A stretch of DNA of 64,000 bases from Pedobacter sp. WC2423 (lineage in GTDB: Bacteria > Bacteroidota > Bacteroidia > Sphingobacteriales > Sphingobacteriaceae). Where the stretch lies: contig NZ_CP162005.1 in assembly GCF_040822065.1 (NCBI RefSeq), positions 2,728,001 to 2,792,000 of the forward strand, written 5' to 3'. Shown here in pieces: positions 17,690 to 27,013 of this stretch (positions are counted from its first letter, which is position 1; each line of letters starts with the position of its first letter). The translations under genes were made by a program, and so were the position numbers. Under the pieces are notes generated by a model. It was not told the DNA's origin and did not search any database. It was given only the letters and a program-made list of their open reading frames with translations.

Positions 17690-19288
17690 TTAATAACCTG
17701 GGTTTTGTCTTAAATTGGAATTTAACTGCAGTTCAGTTGCAGGGATCGGATAAAGTCTTCTCGCAACATCTTTATTCATTGAAAGTACATCATTTTGTAA
17801 AGGATATTCTTTCTCAAACAAACCATAACGAATCAAGTCATTTCTTCTCCAGGCTTCCCAACTCAGCTCTCTTGCTCTTTCGTCCAGTAAAGATTCCAAA
17901 TCAACACTTGTGGCTGCTTCTGCACCTGCCCTTGCCCTGATCTTATTCACTAAAGCAAGTGGAGTCTGCATTTCTCCATTTACTGCTGTTGGCGAAGCAC
18001 CACGCAAAATAGCTTCTGCTTTCATCAGCATGACATCTGCTAAACGTAAAAAAGGCATATCATTACCGTTTAAACGGGTAGCTTGTATTGCATTCACATC
18101 CGGCCAGTATTTAACCGAACGGATTCCTTTTGACTGATCAGCTACAGTATTACCCACATCCATGGGTTTACCTGGTTTAAGAATCAGATCACGTGTCAAT
18201 ACAATTTGTTGTGTTGTACCTGCAATGTATACCGGCTTTGTCTTATCAGGTTTTCTGTTCGCATCTGGTGCAAACTGAGGCCCAACCAACCAAAAACTTT
18301 TTCTGATATCATTTGCCAGATTAAAGCGGTCATAATATTCTGGTGTGGTACTCATAGAAATACTAAAACCTACTCCTGTAATCCCGTAAGCAGTAGCCAG
18401 TGCAGGATAGAATCCGAACCTGGTCATCTGATTACCTGGAATCTGCTGATCATAAGGAATAGCAAATATTGTTTCTGTGATTTGAGGACCATTATTGACA
18501 TCAAAAATATCAGCATACTTAGGATCCAGCTGATAAGTTGTATTTTTCATTACACTATCAGCCATAGCTACGGCATCTGTATACCTTGGCTTTCCTGTAT
18601 ATACTTGTGAATTCAAATACATTTTAGCCAGCAAAGCGAAAGCCATTCCACGTGTTGGTTTTCCGTAAAACAACTTCTGATTCGCTCCTGTTTTCTGAGG
18701 TAAATTAGGGATAACTGCCAGCAATTCTTTCTCGATAAATTCAAATACTTTATCTCTGCTCGTTGTGCCGGGTAAAGCGCCTGCTTCTACCGGGAACTTA
18801 TCGATGATAGGAATATTACCGTAAAGATCCATCATCAGGAAGTAGTACAATGCGCGCATCGTTTTTATTTCTGTTACTCCGGAAGCTTTTTTTGCATCTG
18901 ATGCTGAAGAAGCATTGGTCACCGAAATTAAACGGTTACAGTTGTTAATTCCTCCAAATCCCCATTCCCAAATTGTTTTTACGTTAGGATGATCAAATGT
19001 CCAGGTATGGTAGTGCAACTGTCTGTACTGCCCGCCGTCATCAAAATTTCCGTCTCTTGCTGGTAAAATCGCAGCATCTGTGGACATTTCCTGCATTCTG
19101 AAATAAGGTACTCCAAACTGAGAAGAAAGGTTAGAGTACATGGTTCCATATAAAGCCGCATAATCAGCATCAGTAGTAGGAAAGTTATCTTTTACATATT
19201 GAGATTCCACTTTTACATCCAGTTTTGTGCAGGAGACAGTGGCTAACATGGCAGCAAATGCCGCCGTTAATAAAAATATCTGTTTCAT
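17690..19288 (-). CDS. susD: RagB/SusD family outer-membrane lipoprotein
   Basis: 532 aa. Signal peptide with lipobox ATVSC (Cys at about 20). The usual SusD layout is visible: N-terminal TPR-like helices (TMRALYYFLMMDLYGNIP, then FIEKELLAVIPNLP), a variable middle, and the C-terminal block LVNKIRARAGA...LLDERARELSWEAWRRNDLIRYG that defines the family. It binds the ligand at the cell surface and caps the SusC channel. It starts 12 bp after the susC-like stop. The ligand is not known; the PLC-like gene downstream suggests a phosphodiester compound. Confidence 0.96.
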   Translation of the reverse strand: MKQIFLLTAAFAAMLATVSCTKLDVKVESQYVKDNFPTTDADYAALYGTMYSNLSSQFGVPYFRMQEMSTDAAILPARDGNFDDGGQYRQLHYHTWTFDHPNVKTIWEWGFGGINNCNRLISVTNASSASDAKKASGVTEIKTMRALYYFLMMDLYGNIPIIDKFPVEAGALPGTTSRDKVFEFIEKELLAVIPNLPQKTGANQKLFYGKPTRGMAFALLAKMYLNSQVYTGKPRYTDAVAMADSVMKNTTYQLDPKYADIFDVNNGPQITETIFAIPYDQQIPGNQMTRFGFYPALATAYGITGVGFSISMSTTPEYYDRFNLANDIRKSFWLVGPQFAPDANRKPDKTKPVYIAGTTQQIVLTRDLILKPGKPMDVGNTVADQSKGIRSVKYWPDVNAIQATRLNGNDMPFLRLADVMLMKAEAILRGASPTAVNGEMQTPLALVNKIRARAGAEAATSVDLESLLDERARELSWEAWRRNDLIRYGLFEKEYPLQNDVLSMNKDVARRLYPIPATELQLNSNLRQNPGY

Positions 19289-19300
19289 TGTTCGTTGAAA

Positions 19301-22300
19301 TTAGAATGATGCGTTAATACCGAGACTGAAGGTGCGGGTCTTAGGATAATAGTTGTTATTATCAATACCAGGTGTTAAACCTCCGATGTTAATCTCCGGA
19401 TCCAGTCCAGTGTATTTAGTAATTACAAATAAGTTGTTTGCCGTTACATAAAGCCTGATCGCTTTAATGGTCTGCACCTTTGGTTTAATGGAATAACCTA
19501 ACGTAGCATTATCCAAACGTAAATAAGAACCACTTTCCAGGTAACGGTCAGAAATCAGGTAAGCATTTCCATCATTGAAAGATTCACCCAGTGTAGATCT
19601 TGGAATGTTCTGTAATTTAGCATCAGCAGGTGTATTCAGACCGGCCGCAGTAGCGTTTAAGATCTTATTTCCCAATACTCCGCGTACAAGGAAACTGAAA
19701 TCCAATTTTTTATAGGTAAAACTGTTGCCCCATCCATAGATATATTTTGGCTGTGCATTACCTGCAACTTTAGCATCAGATGTTAAAGGCTGAGTGGCAA
19801 TCGTTTGTCCGGCTGCATTGACATAGGTACTTACACCTGCGGCATTTTTACCTGCATAATTCCAAAGTTTGAAAGTTCCCAGTGCTTCTCCTGGCTGTAT
19901 AATCTGACTATAATTTCCAGATTGTCCTTTACCTCCCAATACTGCGGTTTGTATATAAGAGATTTTGTAGAAATCATCAGATAATGTCTCTACTACGTTT
20001 TTATTGTGCGCAATATTTGGTGAAGTATTCCAGCTAAAATCTTTTGTTTTTACAACCAAAGCATTTAAAGATAATTCAATACCTGTATTTTTGATCTTGC
20101 CCACATTGGCAGTAATGGTAGGTAAAAAATACTGCGTGGTAGAAACAGCATACTCAGAATAGATCAGGTCAGAGGTCTTTTTGATATAGTAATCTACTGA
20201 GCCTGTAACTCTGTTCCCGAATAAACCAAAATCCAATCCAATATTGGCAGTCGCAGTACTTTCCCATTTCAGATTTGGATTCTCATTTCTTACCGGGCCG
20301 ATTGCATTGCTGATGACCCCGTTGTTCAGGTATTTACTGCTCGTTGCAGGTGTTCCATAAACCAATAAAGCAGAGAACGCATCAAAACCAAGACTATTTC
20401 CTGATTTACCATAACCGGCTCTCAATTTCAGATCACTGATCACAGGTACGCTTTTCATAAAATCTTCTCCAATAATTCTCCATCCCGCAGATACTGCCGG
20501 AAATAATCCCCAGCGGCTATTGATACCGAAAGCAGAAGAACCATCTTTTCTTAAAGAGGCCTGAAACAAGTATTTCTCTTTGTAATTGTATTGCGCTCTG
20601 CCATAAAATGAGATTAATCTCAGCGTGGAGATTGGCGAGTTGGCAAATGTAATTTGTGAAAGTAAAGATGGGTTAGATAAAAAGATATTGTTTGCACCCA
20701 GGTTATCATTGGAGAATCCCTGCGTAGTTACACCGAAACCATCATTAGTCCGGTCTTCTTGCCAGGAATAACCAGCAAGTAATTTCAAACTGTGCTGACC
20801 AAATACTTTATCATAGTTAAAGTATCCTTCTATCACTTCAGATTTATTCAGCACATCAGCTTTGATGGCCTGTCCATTTACTCCTCTGGCAAGTCCCGAC
20901 TGGCTGTTTAAATAAGAGCTCGCATTATTCTGATCTTTTTGCGTAGATAAACTTGCTGTAAATTTCAAACCGGATAAGATGTTCACTTGTGCCATCCCAT
21001 TGATCAGGGTTTTATTGTTTACATTTTTAATACTGTTATTGTCTACAATTGACAGTGGATTTCTTGTACCGCTACCTGTTCTGTCATAGTTTTCTTTATA
21101 AGTCCGGTCCGCATTGAAAGGACTTACCGTAGGCAAATAGAACAACATGTTGGAGAGTGCCTGAGTTTGATAAATGTCATTACCAGTAGTAGCACTGTTG
21201 GTGATCGTCAAACCTAATTTAAGTCTGTCATTAAAAAACCGCTGATTTACATAAGCACGGACAATCGTTCTTTTTAAAGATGTGTTTTTCAGGATTCCCT
21301 GGTTGTCGAAATAATTGACACTTGCACCATATTCAGAAGATGCGCCCGAACCACCATAAGACAAGTTATGATTTTGTGAATAACCAGTCCTTTCCAGCAT
21401 TTTTTGCCAGTTGGTATCAGATCCATCATCATCAATAGGATTTAAGACCTGTTTATTATCTTTCAAATACTGACGCAATTCTGGTCCGCTGAGCATATCA
21501 TATTTCTTAGACACACTTTCTACTGCACCATATCCACTATAAGAAAGTCTGGATTGTCCTCCTTTTGATCTTTTGGTCGTGACAATAATTACTCCGTTTG
21601 CAGCTCTTGAACCGTAAATAGCAGTAGAAGAAGCATCTTTTAAAATGTCTATACTTTCTATATCAGCTGGTGCTAACAGGTCGATTGATGCTCCGGGAAC
21701 ACCATCAATCACGTAAAAAGGTTCTTGTGCTGCTCCTTCACGTAAAGTAGATGGCCCTCTTAATATAGTAGATGGCTTTGCATTTGGGTCACCACTTTTA
21801 GTAACATTTAATCCGGCTACCTTACCTTGCAGCAATTGCGCAGGGCTCGTCATTACCCCCTGATTAAACTCTTCGGAATTTACAGAAGTCACTGCCCCTG
21901 TTAAATCCTTTTTACTTGAAGTGCCATAACCAATTACAACTACGTCTTTTAACTGTTTACTATCGGTAACGAGTGTAATGTTTAAGTTTTGACTGTTACC
22001 AGCTGTTACTTCTTTGGTGAGGGTTCCAAGCATGTTAAATACAAGGATGTCTTGTGGACCACTGACCTGTATCGTAAAATTACCATCCTGGTTAGTAGAG
22101 GTAGCTGATTTAGTTCCTTTAACCCTGACAGTAACGCCAGGTAAACCGCCATTGCTTTCATCAGTTACTTTTCCTTTAATAATTCTGGTCTGTTGTTGTG
22201 CATAAGTACAGACAGAGATGGCCAGCATGAATAGCAGCAAAAATGCCTTCTGCTGAAAAGAATGGGTAACCACGAAAATTAATTTGTAGTTTTTTCTCAT
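19301..22300 (-). CDS. susC: SusC/RagA family TonB-linked outer-membrane transporter
   Basis: 999 aa. Signal peptide ends about residue 35 (TYAQ). Then a carboxypeptidase-regulatory-like (CarbopepD_reg_2) domain, IIKGKVTDESNGGLPGVTV with LVFNMLG, up to about residue 115; a plug beginning near VVVIGYGTSSKKDLTGAV with AAQEPFYVIDGVPGA, DIESIDILKDASSTAIYGSRAANGVIIV; and a 22-strand barrel to the terminal F (NASF). It imports the ligand with TonB/ExbBD energy. No sigma/anti-sigma pair or hybrid sensor is adjacent, so its control is elsewhere. I found no -7 box match in the 200 bp upstream. Confidence 0.97.
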   Translation of the reverse strand: MRKNYKLIFVVTHSFQQKAFLLLFMLAISVCTYAQQQTRIIKGKVTDESNGGLPGVTVRVKGTKSATSTNQDGNFTIQVSGPQDILVFNMLGTLTKEVTAGNSQNLNITLVTDSKQLKDVVVIGYGTSSKKDLTGAVTSVNSEEFNQGVMTSPAQLLQGKVAGLNVTKSGDPNAKPSTILRGPSTLREGAAQEPFYVIDGVPGASIDLLAPADIESIDILKDASSTAIYGSRAANGVIIVTTKRSKGGQSRLSYSGYGAVESVSKKYDMLSGPELRQYLKDNKQVLNPIDDDGSDTNWQKMLERTGYSQNHNLSYGGSGASSEYGASVNYFDNQGILKNTSLKRTIVRAYVNQRFFNDRLKLGLTITNSATTGNDIYQTQALSNMLFYLPTVSPFNADRTYKENYDRTGSGTRNPLSIVDNNSIKNVNNKTLINGMAQVNILSGLKFTASLSTQKDQNNASSYLNSQSGLARGVNGQAIKADVLNKSEVIEGYFNYDKVFGQHSLKLLAGYSWQEDRTNDGFGVTTQGFSNDNLGANNIFLSNPSLLSQITFANSPISTLRLISFYGRAQYNYKEKYLFQASLRKDGSSAFGINSRWGLFPAVSAGWRIIGEDFMKSVPVISDLKLRAGYGKSGNSLGFDAFSALLVYGTPATSSKYLNNGVISNAIGPVRNENPNLKWESTATANIGLDFGLFGNRVTGSVDYYIKKTSDLIYSEYAVSTTQYFLPTITANVGKIKNTGIELSLNALVVKTKDFSWNTSPNIAHNKNVVETLSDDFYKISYIQTAVLGGKGQSGNYSQIIQPGEALGTFKLWNYAGKNAAGVSTYVNAAGQTIATQPLTSDAKVAGNAQPKYIYGWGNSFTYKKLDFSFLVRGVLGNKILNATAAGLNTPADAKLQNIPRSTLGESFNDGNAYLISDRYLESGSYLRLDNATLGYSIKPKVQTIKAIRLYVTANNLFVITKYTGLDPEINIGGLTPGIDNNNYYPKTRTFSLGINASF

Positions 22301-22504
22301 AAATGGTTTTATCTAAGCTTTAAAATTCCGTCAAAGATGTGGCTCTCAGTTTAATACGGATATACATTGAAGTTATCAAATTGTTAAGAACAATCATAGC
22401 ATGTTATCATTATAATAACATTTGAATAACTTTTAAGTATTAATAAAACATGATAAATATTTAAGAGAATGCAGAAAGTATGAGGTAAATAAGCTTTTAC
22501 AGTC

Positions 22505-22705
22505 CTAAGAGTTGTGTTTACTCAATAAACCTTTTAGCTCATTTAACTGCTGTTCAAGAATCCTGCACTTTAACAGATTTGTTATATATTCCATCGACAA
22601 ACCACCTGTTTGTTCATTCGTTAATAATTCAAGTTCGTCTGAGACAAATCCTGACTTCGCATTGAACTCCACTATATCAAGAAATAAATCATTGTTTGCG
22701 CCCAT
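22505..22705 (-). CDS. Small hypothetical protein
   Basis: 66 aa, soluble and largely helical, with acidic N-terminal half and a C-terminal helix ILEQQLNELKGLL that could dimerise. Family not recognised. It lies alone between the SusC-like gene and the cyanophycinase gene. An opposite-strand frame covers the same bases; this one is preferred for its protein-like composition. The 242 bp between it and cyanophycinase and the 204 bp to susC hold nothing I can name. Confidence 0.45.
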   Translation of the reverse strand: MGANNDLFLDIVEFNAKSGFVSDELELLTNEQTGGLSMEYITNLLKCRILEQQLNELKGLLSKHNS

Positions 22706-22947
22706 GGTATCTGTTTAAGGTTAAATAGTCTTTTAAGCTTCAGTTCTGGAAATTAAGTCAATAATATTTACAACTTTATATTATTACGGCAACCAGTCAT
22801 ATATTTACGTGAAGTACCAAAATATAGCTGTAATAACTATAATAGAAAGATCACAGCAAACCTGTTTTAAAGTAAAAAGGCATATTTAATGCAACAGAAA
22901 AGAATAAAGACATTGCCAATCTCAACCGGTCAGATTACGGCTTGATT

Positions 22948-23796
22948 TTATACCGTTAATGGTGCAGACATTTTACGCGTATCAAGATTAATCCTGCAGC
23001 TTTCGGTAAGTAAATGAACCTTCAGGTTCTCTACATAAACCGGACAAGCTTCATCGGCTTCACTAATATTTGTCTGTTCTATGTATGCACCATCTATTAA
23101 CACAACCATACCAGATCCCCTGCACTCTGCGTCATTACCATTGTGGATAACCAGAGCTGTATCTTCACCCAGCCCTATACCCAGATTTCCCGGATTAATA
23201 ATAATAGCATGAGCAAGCCTGCTAAAACGTCCTCTTTTAATAAAATGCGTATCTATAATACAATTCGAAATCAGGCCAAGCCCTGAAGCAGTGTGAAGGT
23301 CCGATCCAAGAAGTGCTTCTCCGGAACCTCCCCCGCAAATCATAATTTCTGACATCACCATAGCGCCAGCACTGGTACCAGCAGCTATAAAATCGCTTTC
23401 ATTCCTATATTTTTTCCTGATAAGCTCAGCAATAGGTGTTCCTCCGATTATAGTGGAGAATCTGAGCTGATCACCACCTGTAAAAAAAACAGTTTTTGCC
23501 GCTTCTACTCTTTTACAATTCTCCTCTTCTCTGGCTTGTTTTTTATCCCTGATATGCAGGAATCCAATATTTTTATATCCGATATCTGCAAAGGTTTTCT
23601 TGTAAACTTTTTCCATTTCTTCCGGATCTGTTGTGGCTGTAGTAATAATCTCAATTTTTCCTTTTGAATCATGAGCGGGTAAAAGTTCCTTAAGCAGCTT
23701 AAATCTTTTATAATTGTCATTCTTTACTTCATGATCAGTGCCATCGCTTCTGTCCTCTGCGCCACCAATGATCATTAATTTACCTTTAGGCTTCAT
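22948..23796 (-). CDS. cphB: Cyanophycinase
   Basis: 282 aa from the ATG at 23796 (MKPKGKLMIIGGAED, the family start; an earlier in-frame ATG at 23820 exists). It hydrolyses cyanophycin to beta-Asp-Arg dipeptides. The peptidase S51 nucleophile is Ser142 in AAGTSAGAM, with FFTGGDQ at 104-110 and HFIKRGRFSRL further on, all canonical. The start overlaps the end of the cyanophycin synthetase by 11 bp, so the two are coupled. With the synthetase it forms a nitrogen/carbon storage module, and it looks intact. Confidence 0.95.
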   Translation of the reverse strand: MKPKGKLMIIGGAEDRSDGTDHEVKNDNYKRFKLLKELLPAHDSKGKIEIITTATTDPEEMEKVYKKTFADIGYKNIGFLHIRDKKQAREEENCKRVEAAKTVFFTGGDQLRFSTIIGGTPIAELIRKKYRNESDFIAAGTSAGAMVMSEIMICGGGSGEALLGSDLHTASGLGLISNCIIDTHFIKRGRFSRLAHAIIINPGNLGIGLGEDTALVIHNGNDAECRGSGMVVLIDGAYIEQTNISEADEACPVYVENLKVHLLTESCRINLDTRKMSAPLTV

Positions 23797-26164
23797 AATT
23801 AATCTGATTTTTATTATCATTCATTTTTAATTCCTTTATCAGAGAAAGCGAATTTTTGATGTTATCACTACTTACAAATATCAATGCCCCTTCAGGACAG
23901 TAATTACAGGCATAGCGAATAGCTTCAGCCTCATCAGAAATAATAATTATTTTTTTGTCCGGACCAGACTTCAGGATTCCATTGATAAGCAGCTCACTGA
24001 TTTCCCAATTGTTACGGCCCCTGCCATCTTTATCATGTCTGATAATAAGCTCATCAAAAATTTCAGCAGCATATTGACCAAGCAGCATAATATCTTCGTC
24101 CCTTCGGTCTCCAGCCGCTGCGATAATACCTATCTTATAGCTCGCCTGTTCATGGTGCAGATAATCTCTTAATTCCATATATCCGTCTGGATTATGAACA
24201 TAATCCAGAACCAGTGTGAATTTGCTGAACTCAAACCTGTTCATTCTTCCTGGAGTCATTTCCGGTGAAAGCATAAAAGATTTCATTCCATACCGTATCT
24301 TTTCTATAGGCATATCCAATGCAACAGCAGCCAATATTGCAGCTAAAGAATTCTTAATCATACATTTAAGGTTTCCATTAAGTGTTAACGGAACCTCTTT
24401 GACCGGCAACAAAGGGATTTTTATTTTCCCTCTGCACAATACGAATGTTTCATCTTCAATTATTGCAGCGAGCCCACCCGCTTCACAATGCGCAACAATA
24501 TGTTCATTTTCAGGATCTATGCTAAATAAAGCAATATGACAGGACAAATCTTTCTGCATTACACGAACTAACTCATCATCAGCATTCAGTACAGCAAAAC
24601 CATCATTAAAAGTGCTTTTTGGAACTACAGATTTCACAGCAGACAGCTCCTTTAAAGTATTGATCCCGCTTAAACCCAGATGGTCTGCAGCGATATTAGT
24701 TACTACACTTATATTACAATAATCAAATCCCAGCCCCGACCTTAATATTCCCCCGCGTGCACATTCCAGCACAGCAAAATCTACTGAAGAATCTCTTAAA
24801 ACTACGCCAGCGCTGATTGGTCCGCCACAATCTCCTTCAGTAATCAGGTTACCATCAATATAAATACCATCAGTCGAAGTAAATCCTGGTATATAACCTG
24901 AACATTTCGCAAAATGAGCAATGAAGCGCGTGGTGGTCGTTTTTCCATTTGTTCCGGTCACAGCTACCAATGGTATTCTGGATTGATGTGCATCTGGAAA
25001 AAGCATATCTATGATTGGTGCTGCAACGTTCCTGCCCTTTCCATTAAAGGGATGAAGATGCATACGTAATCCTGGTGCCGCATTGATTTCCAATATTGCT
25101 CCATTATCCCGGTTAACAGGAATACCAATATCTTCTGCAATCATATCTATACCACAAATATCAAGACCAATAAGACGGGCTGCTCTTTCTGCAAGGATTA
25201 CATTTTGCGGATGTATAAGTCCGGTAACATCATAAGCAGTACCTCCGGAAGATATGTTCGCTGTATCTTTAATTCTTAATTCTTTATCTTTTTTTAATAT
25301 AGAATTAAGTGTCAGGCCATGTTCCTTCAGTATTGACTGTGTATTTTTATCAATTTTAATTTTAGTAAGTATTTTTTCATGCCCTTCACCACGATCCGGA
25401 TGCTGATTTAATTGGTCAATTAATTCCTGGATTGTTGAACTGCCATCTCCGGTAACAATAGCAGGAATTCTCTTAGAAACAGCTGCCAGCTCATAATTTA
25501 TCACCAAAATCCGATAGTCGTTTCCATAAATATGTTTTTCAATAATCACCTGGTCAGAAATTGTTTTCGCATTAATGAAGGCATCTATTGCCTGTTTTCT
25601 GGAGTTTACATTCGTGGTAATACCTCTCCCGTGGTTGCCGTTTAAAGGCTTGACTACAAATGGATAGCCGGGATTCTTAATTGCTTCATCCAGTTCTTCC
25701 TGATTTTTTATAACCAGTCCCTGGGGTACGGGAATATAATTATCCGCTAAAATTTTTTTAGTCAGACTTTTATTACCAGCTATATCAACAGCAATACTAC
25801 TTGTCGTAGAGGCTATCGTTGCACTGATAATTTTTTGATTTTTGCCCTGTCCCAACATGACCAGACTTTGTTTATCCAGCCTGTATACCGGAATATTACG
25901 TGTTTCTGCTGTTGTGATCAAACTTTGAGTACTTGGTCCGGGAGCTTCACGGTAAAATATAGATTTCAGATGTTCAATAGCTAAATCCAGCGGATAATCC
26001 TTTCCGGCAACAATAGCTTCAACCAGTCTTACTGCAGCTTTTGCAGCATATAAACCGGCATTTTCAATAAGATAGGAAAATACAACAGTATATATTCCTT
26101 GTTTATCTGACAGCCTGGTACGTCCGAATCCACAATCCATACTTGCCAGAGACTGAAGCTCCAA
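23786..26164 (-). CDS. cphA: Cyanophycin synthetase, main fragment (gene split by in-frame TAA)
   Basis: 792 codons from a TTG at 26164 to the stop; together with the separate N-terminal piece at 26174-26419, same frame, it makes an 878-codon gene of normal cphA length. The only break is a TAA at codon 82, between HVV and HVAL, where the family has Glu; GAA to TAA is a single base change. All domains are otherwise intact: an ATP-grasp with VVKPLNGNHGRG at 170-181 and a Mur-ligase-like domain with P-loop GTNGKTTT at 404-411 (fragment numbering). The enzyme joins Asp and Arg into cyanophycin. Whether it is translated by reinitiation (TTG 26164 or ATG 26140), by readthrough, or not at all is unknown. 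Confidence 0.9.
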   Translation of the reverse strand: MELQSLASMDCGFGRTRLSDKQGIYTVVFSYLIENAGLYAAKAAVRLVEAIVAGKDYPLDLAIEHLKSIFYREAPGPSTQSLITTAETRNIPVYRLDKQSLVMLGQGKNQKIISATIASTTSSIAVDIAGNKSLTKKILADNYIPVPQGLVIKNQEELDEAIKNPGYPFVVKPLNGNHGRGITTNVNSRKQAIDAFINAKTISDQVIIEKHIYGNDYRILVINYELAAVSKRIPAIVTGDGSSTIQELIDQLNQHPDRGEGHEKILTKIKIDKNTQSILKEHGLTLNSILKKDKELRIKDTANISSGGTAYDVTGLIHPQNVILAERAARLIGLDICGIDMIAEDIGIPVNRDNGAILEINAAPGLRMHLHPFNGKGRNVAAPIIDMLFPDAHQSRIPLVAVTGTNGKTTTTRFIAHFAKCSGYIPGFTSTDGIYIDGNLITEGDCGGPISAGVVLRDSSVDFAVLECARGGILRSGLGFDYCNISVVTNIAADHLGLSGINTLKELSAVKSVVPKSTFNDGFAVLNADDELVRVMQKDLSCHIALFSIDPENEHIVAHCEAGGLAAIIEDETFVLCRGKIKIPLLPVKEVPLTLNGNLKCMIKNSLAAILAAVALDMPIEKIRYGMKSFMLSPEMTPGRMNRFEFSKFTLVLDYVHNPDGYMELRDYLHHEQASYKIGIIAAAGDRRDEDIMLLGQYAAEIFDELIIRHDKDGRGRNNWEISELLINGILKSGPDKKIIIISDEAEAIRYACNYCPEGALIFVSSDNIKNSLSLIKELKMNDNKNQINYEA

Positions 26165-26173
26165 TGCTACATG

Positions 26174-26419
26174 TTATACGACATGGCTAAGCGGAGTTCC
26201 CTCTTTTACTTTTGACATAAAACCTCCTTCCTTCCCAACTGAGCATCTATGCACAGCAAGCGAAGGAAGAGTAGTCACCAGGTTTTTTGCAAAATCATTA
26301 ATTTTGTTTGTTGGTAATTTTTCATAAATACCAATATCCAATTTCATGACTATTAAGTTTTTTCTATAATTTGACCAGTAATTTGGCCCTCTAAGCACTT
26401 TTAACTCTAAAATCTTCAT
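26174..26419 (-). CDS. cphA: N-terminal fragment of split cyanophycin synthetase
   Basis: 81 aa: MKILELKVLRGPNYWSNYRK and LPSLAVHRCSVGKEGGFM are the textbook start of cyanophycin synthetase. It ends at TAA (26174-26176) and the next codons in the same frame continue the family sequence (HVALELQSLASMDCGFGRTR), so this is a nonsense interruption and not a frameshift or a separate protein. Its ATG overlaps the stop of the upstream SPW gene (ATGA). A base-call error remains possible. Confidence 0.9.
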   Translation of the reverse strand: MKILELKVLRGPNYWSNYRKNLIVMKLDIGIYEKLPTNKINDFAKNLVTTLPSLAVHRCSVGKEGGFMSKVKEGTPLSHVV

Positions 26420-26811
26420 TTAATAATAGATTTGTGGTCAGTTTGATTGGTATATTTTTTTTCACTTAATGACCTTCGCATGGTTAAAATACCTGCAAAT
26501 AATGCAAGAAGCCCCATCAGCAGATGAGGTAAATAAACTTCATATCTAAAACCAAACAACCAGGGTGAAACGGCCAGAAGTATACCCAGAAGTATGTCCA
26601 TATTCAAATGCATGGACATTGGGACCATACGGATAAGGCCACCTTCATAATCAGTTATAATGGAAAGAATTAATATTAATACACCAGCTAATACGGCTGC
26701 AGCTGCGCCACGGTGCGAAAAATAAAAATCGAATATCCAGGGTGCTCCGATAAGTACTATACCTGAAAGATAATCGAGAAATGCATGCCATTTTCTGCTT
26801 ATAATGTTCAT
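26416..26811 (-). CDS. SPW repeat membrane protein
   Basis: 131 aa with four hydrophobic helices and two SPW-type motifs, APWIF (near residue 23) and SPWLF (near 81). This is the SPW repeat family of small integral membrane proteins of unknown function. Its stop overlaps the start of the cyanophycin synthetase gene by 4 bp (ATGA), so it heads the cyanophycin operon. A link to cyanophycin is implied by the coupling only. Confidence 0.85.
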   Translation of the reverse strand: MNIISRKWHAFLDYLSGIVLIGAPWIFDFYFSHRGAAAAVLAGVLILILSIITDYEGGLIRMVPMSMHLNMDILLGILLAVSPWLFGFRYEVYLPHLLMGLLALFAGILTMRRSLSEKKYTNQTDHKSIIK

Positions 26812-26872
26812 AATTGTATGGATTAGTGAGCATTAATAACCTTCGGTTTTTATAAAAGTTTAACGGATAAAT

Positions 26873-26936
26873 ACCTGATTTGACTAATTAAATACGGGTT
26901 TAAAAAGTTAAATCAGGTGATTTATACCTGATTTAA
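26873..26936. promoter_or_regulatory. Three copies of an ACCTGATTT motif, two as a perfect palindrome (candidate operator)
   Basis: TTAAATCAGGT (26908-26918) and ACCTGATTTAA (26926-26936) are perfect 11-nt inverted arms with a 7-nt spacer. A third, direct copy, ACCTGATTT, lies at 26873-26881. They sit in the 202-bp gap between the divergent SPW-cphA-cphB operon and a small secreted-protein gene, and could control either. No regulator is encoded nearby. Confidence 0.5.
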
Positions 26937-27013
26937 AAAACGCAAAAACCGACCAGGGGTATAGTATGTTTCAGCGTATATTAATTCAAATTATTCATTT
27001 AAAACTTTAACCA

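Noticed and set aside
22512..22718. 68-codon plus-strand frame
   Set aside because: Cys- and Ser-rich composition of an antisense shadow; the opposite-strand 66-aa frame reads more like a protein.
26174..26176. Recoded stop (selenocysteine or pyrrolysine) in cphA
   Set aside because: The codon is TAA, not TGA or TAG, and no insertion element is visible. Nonsense or base-call error is simpler.
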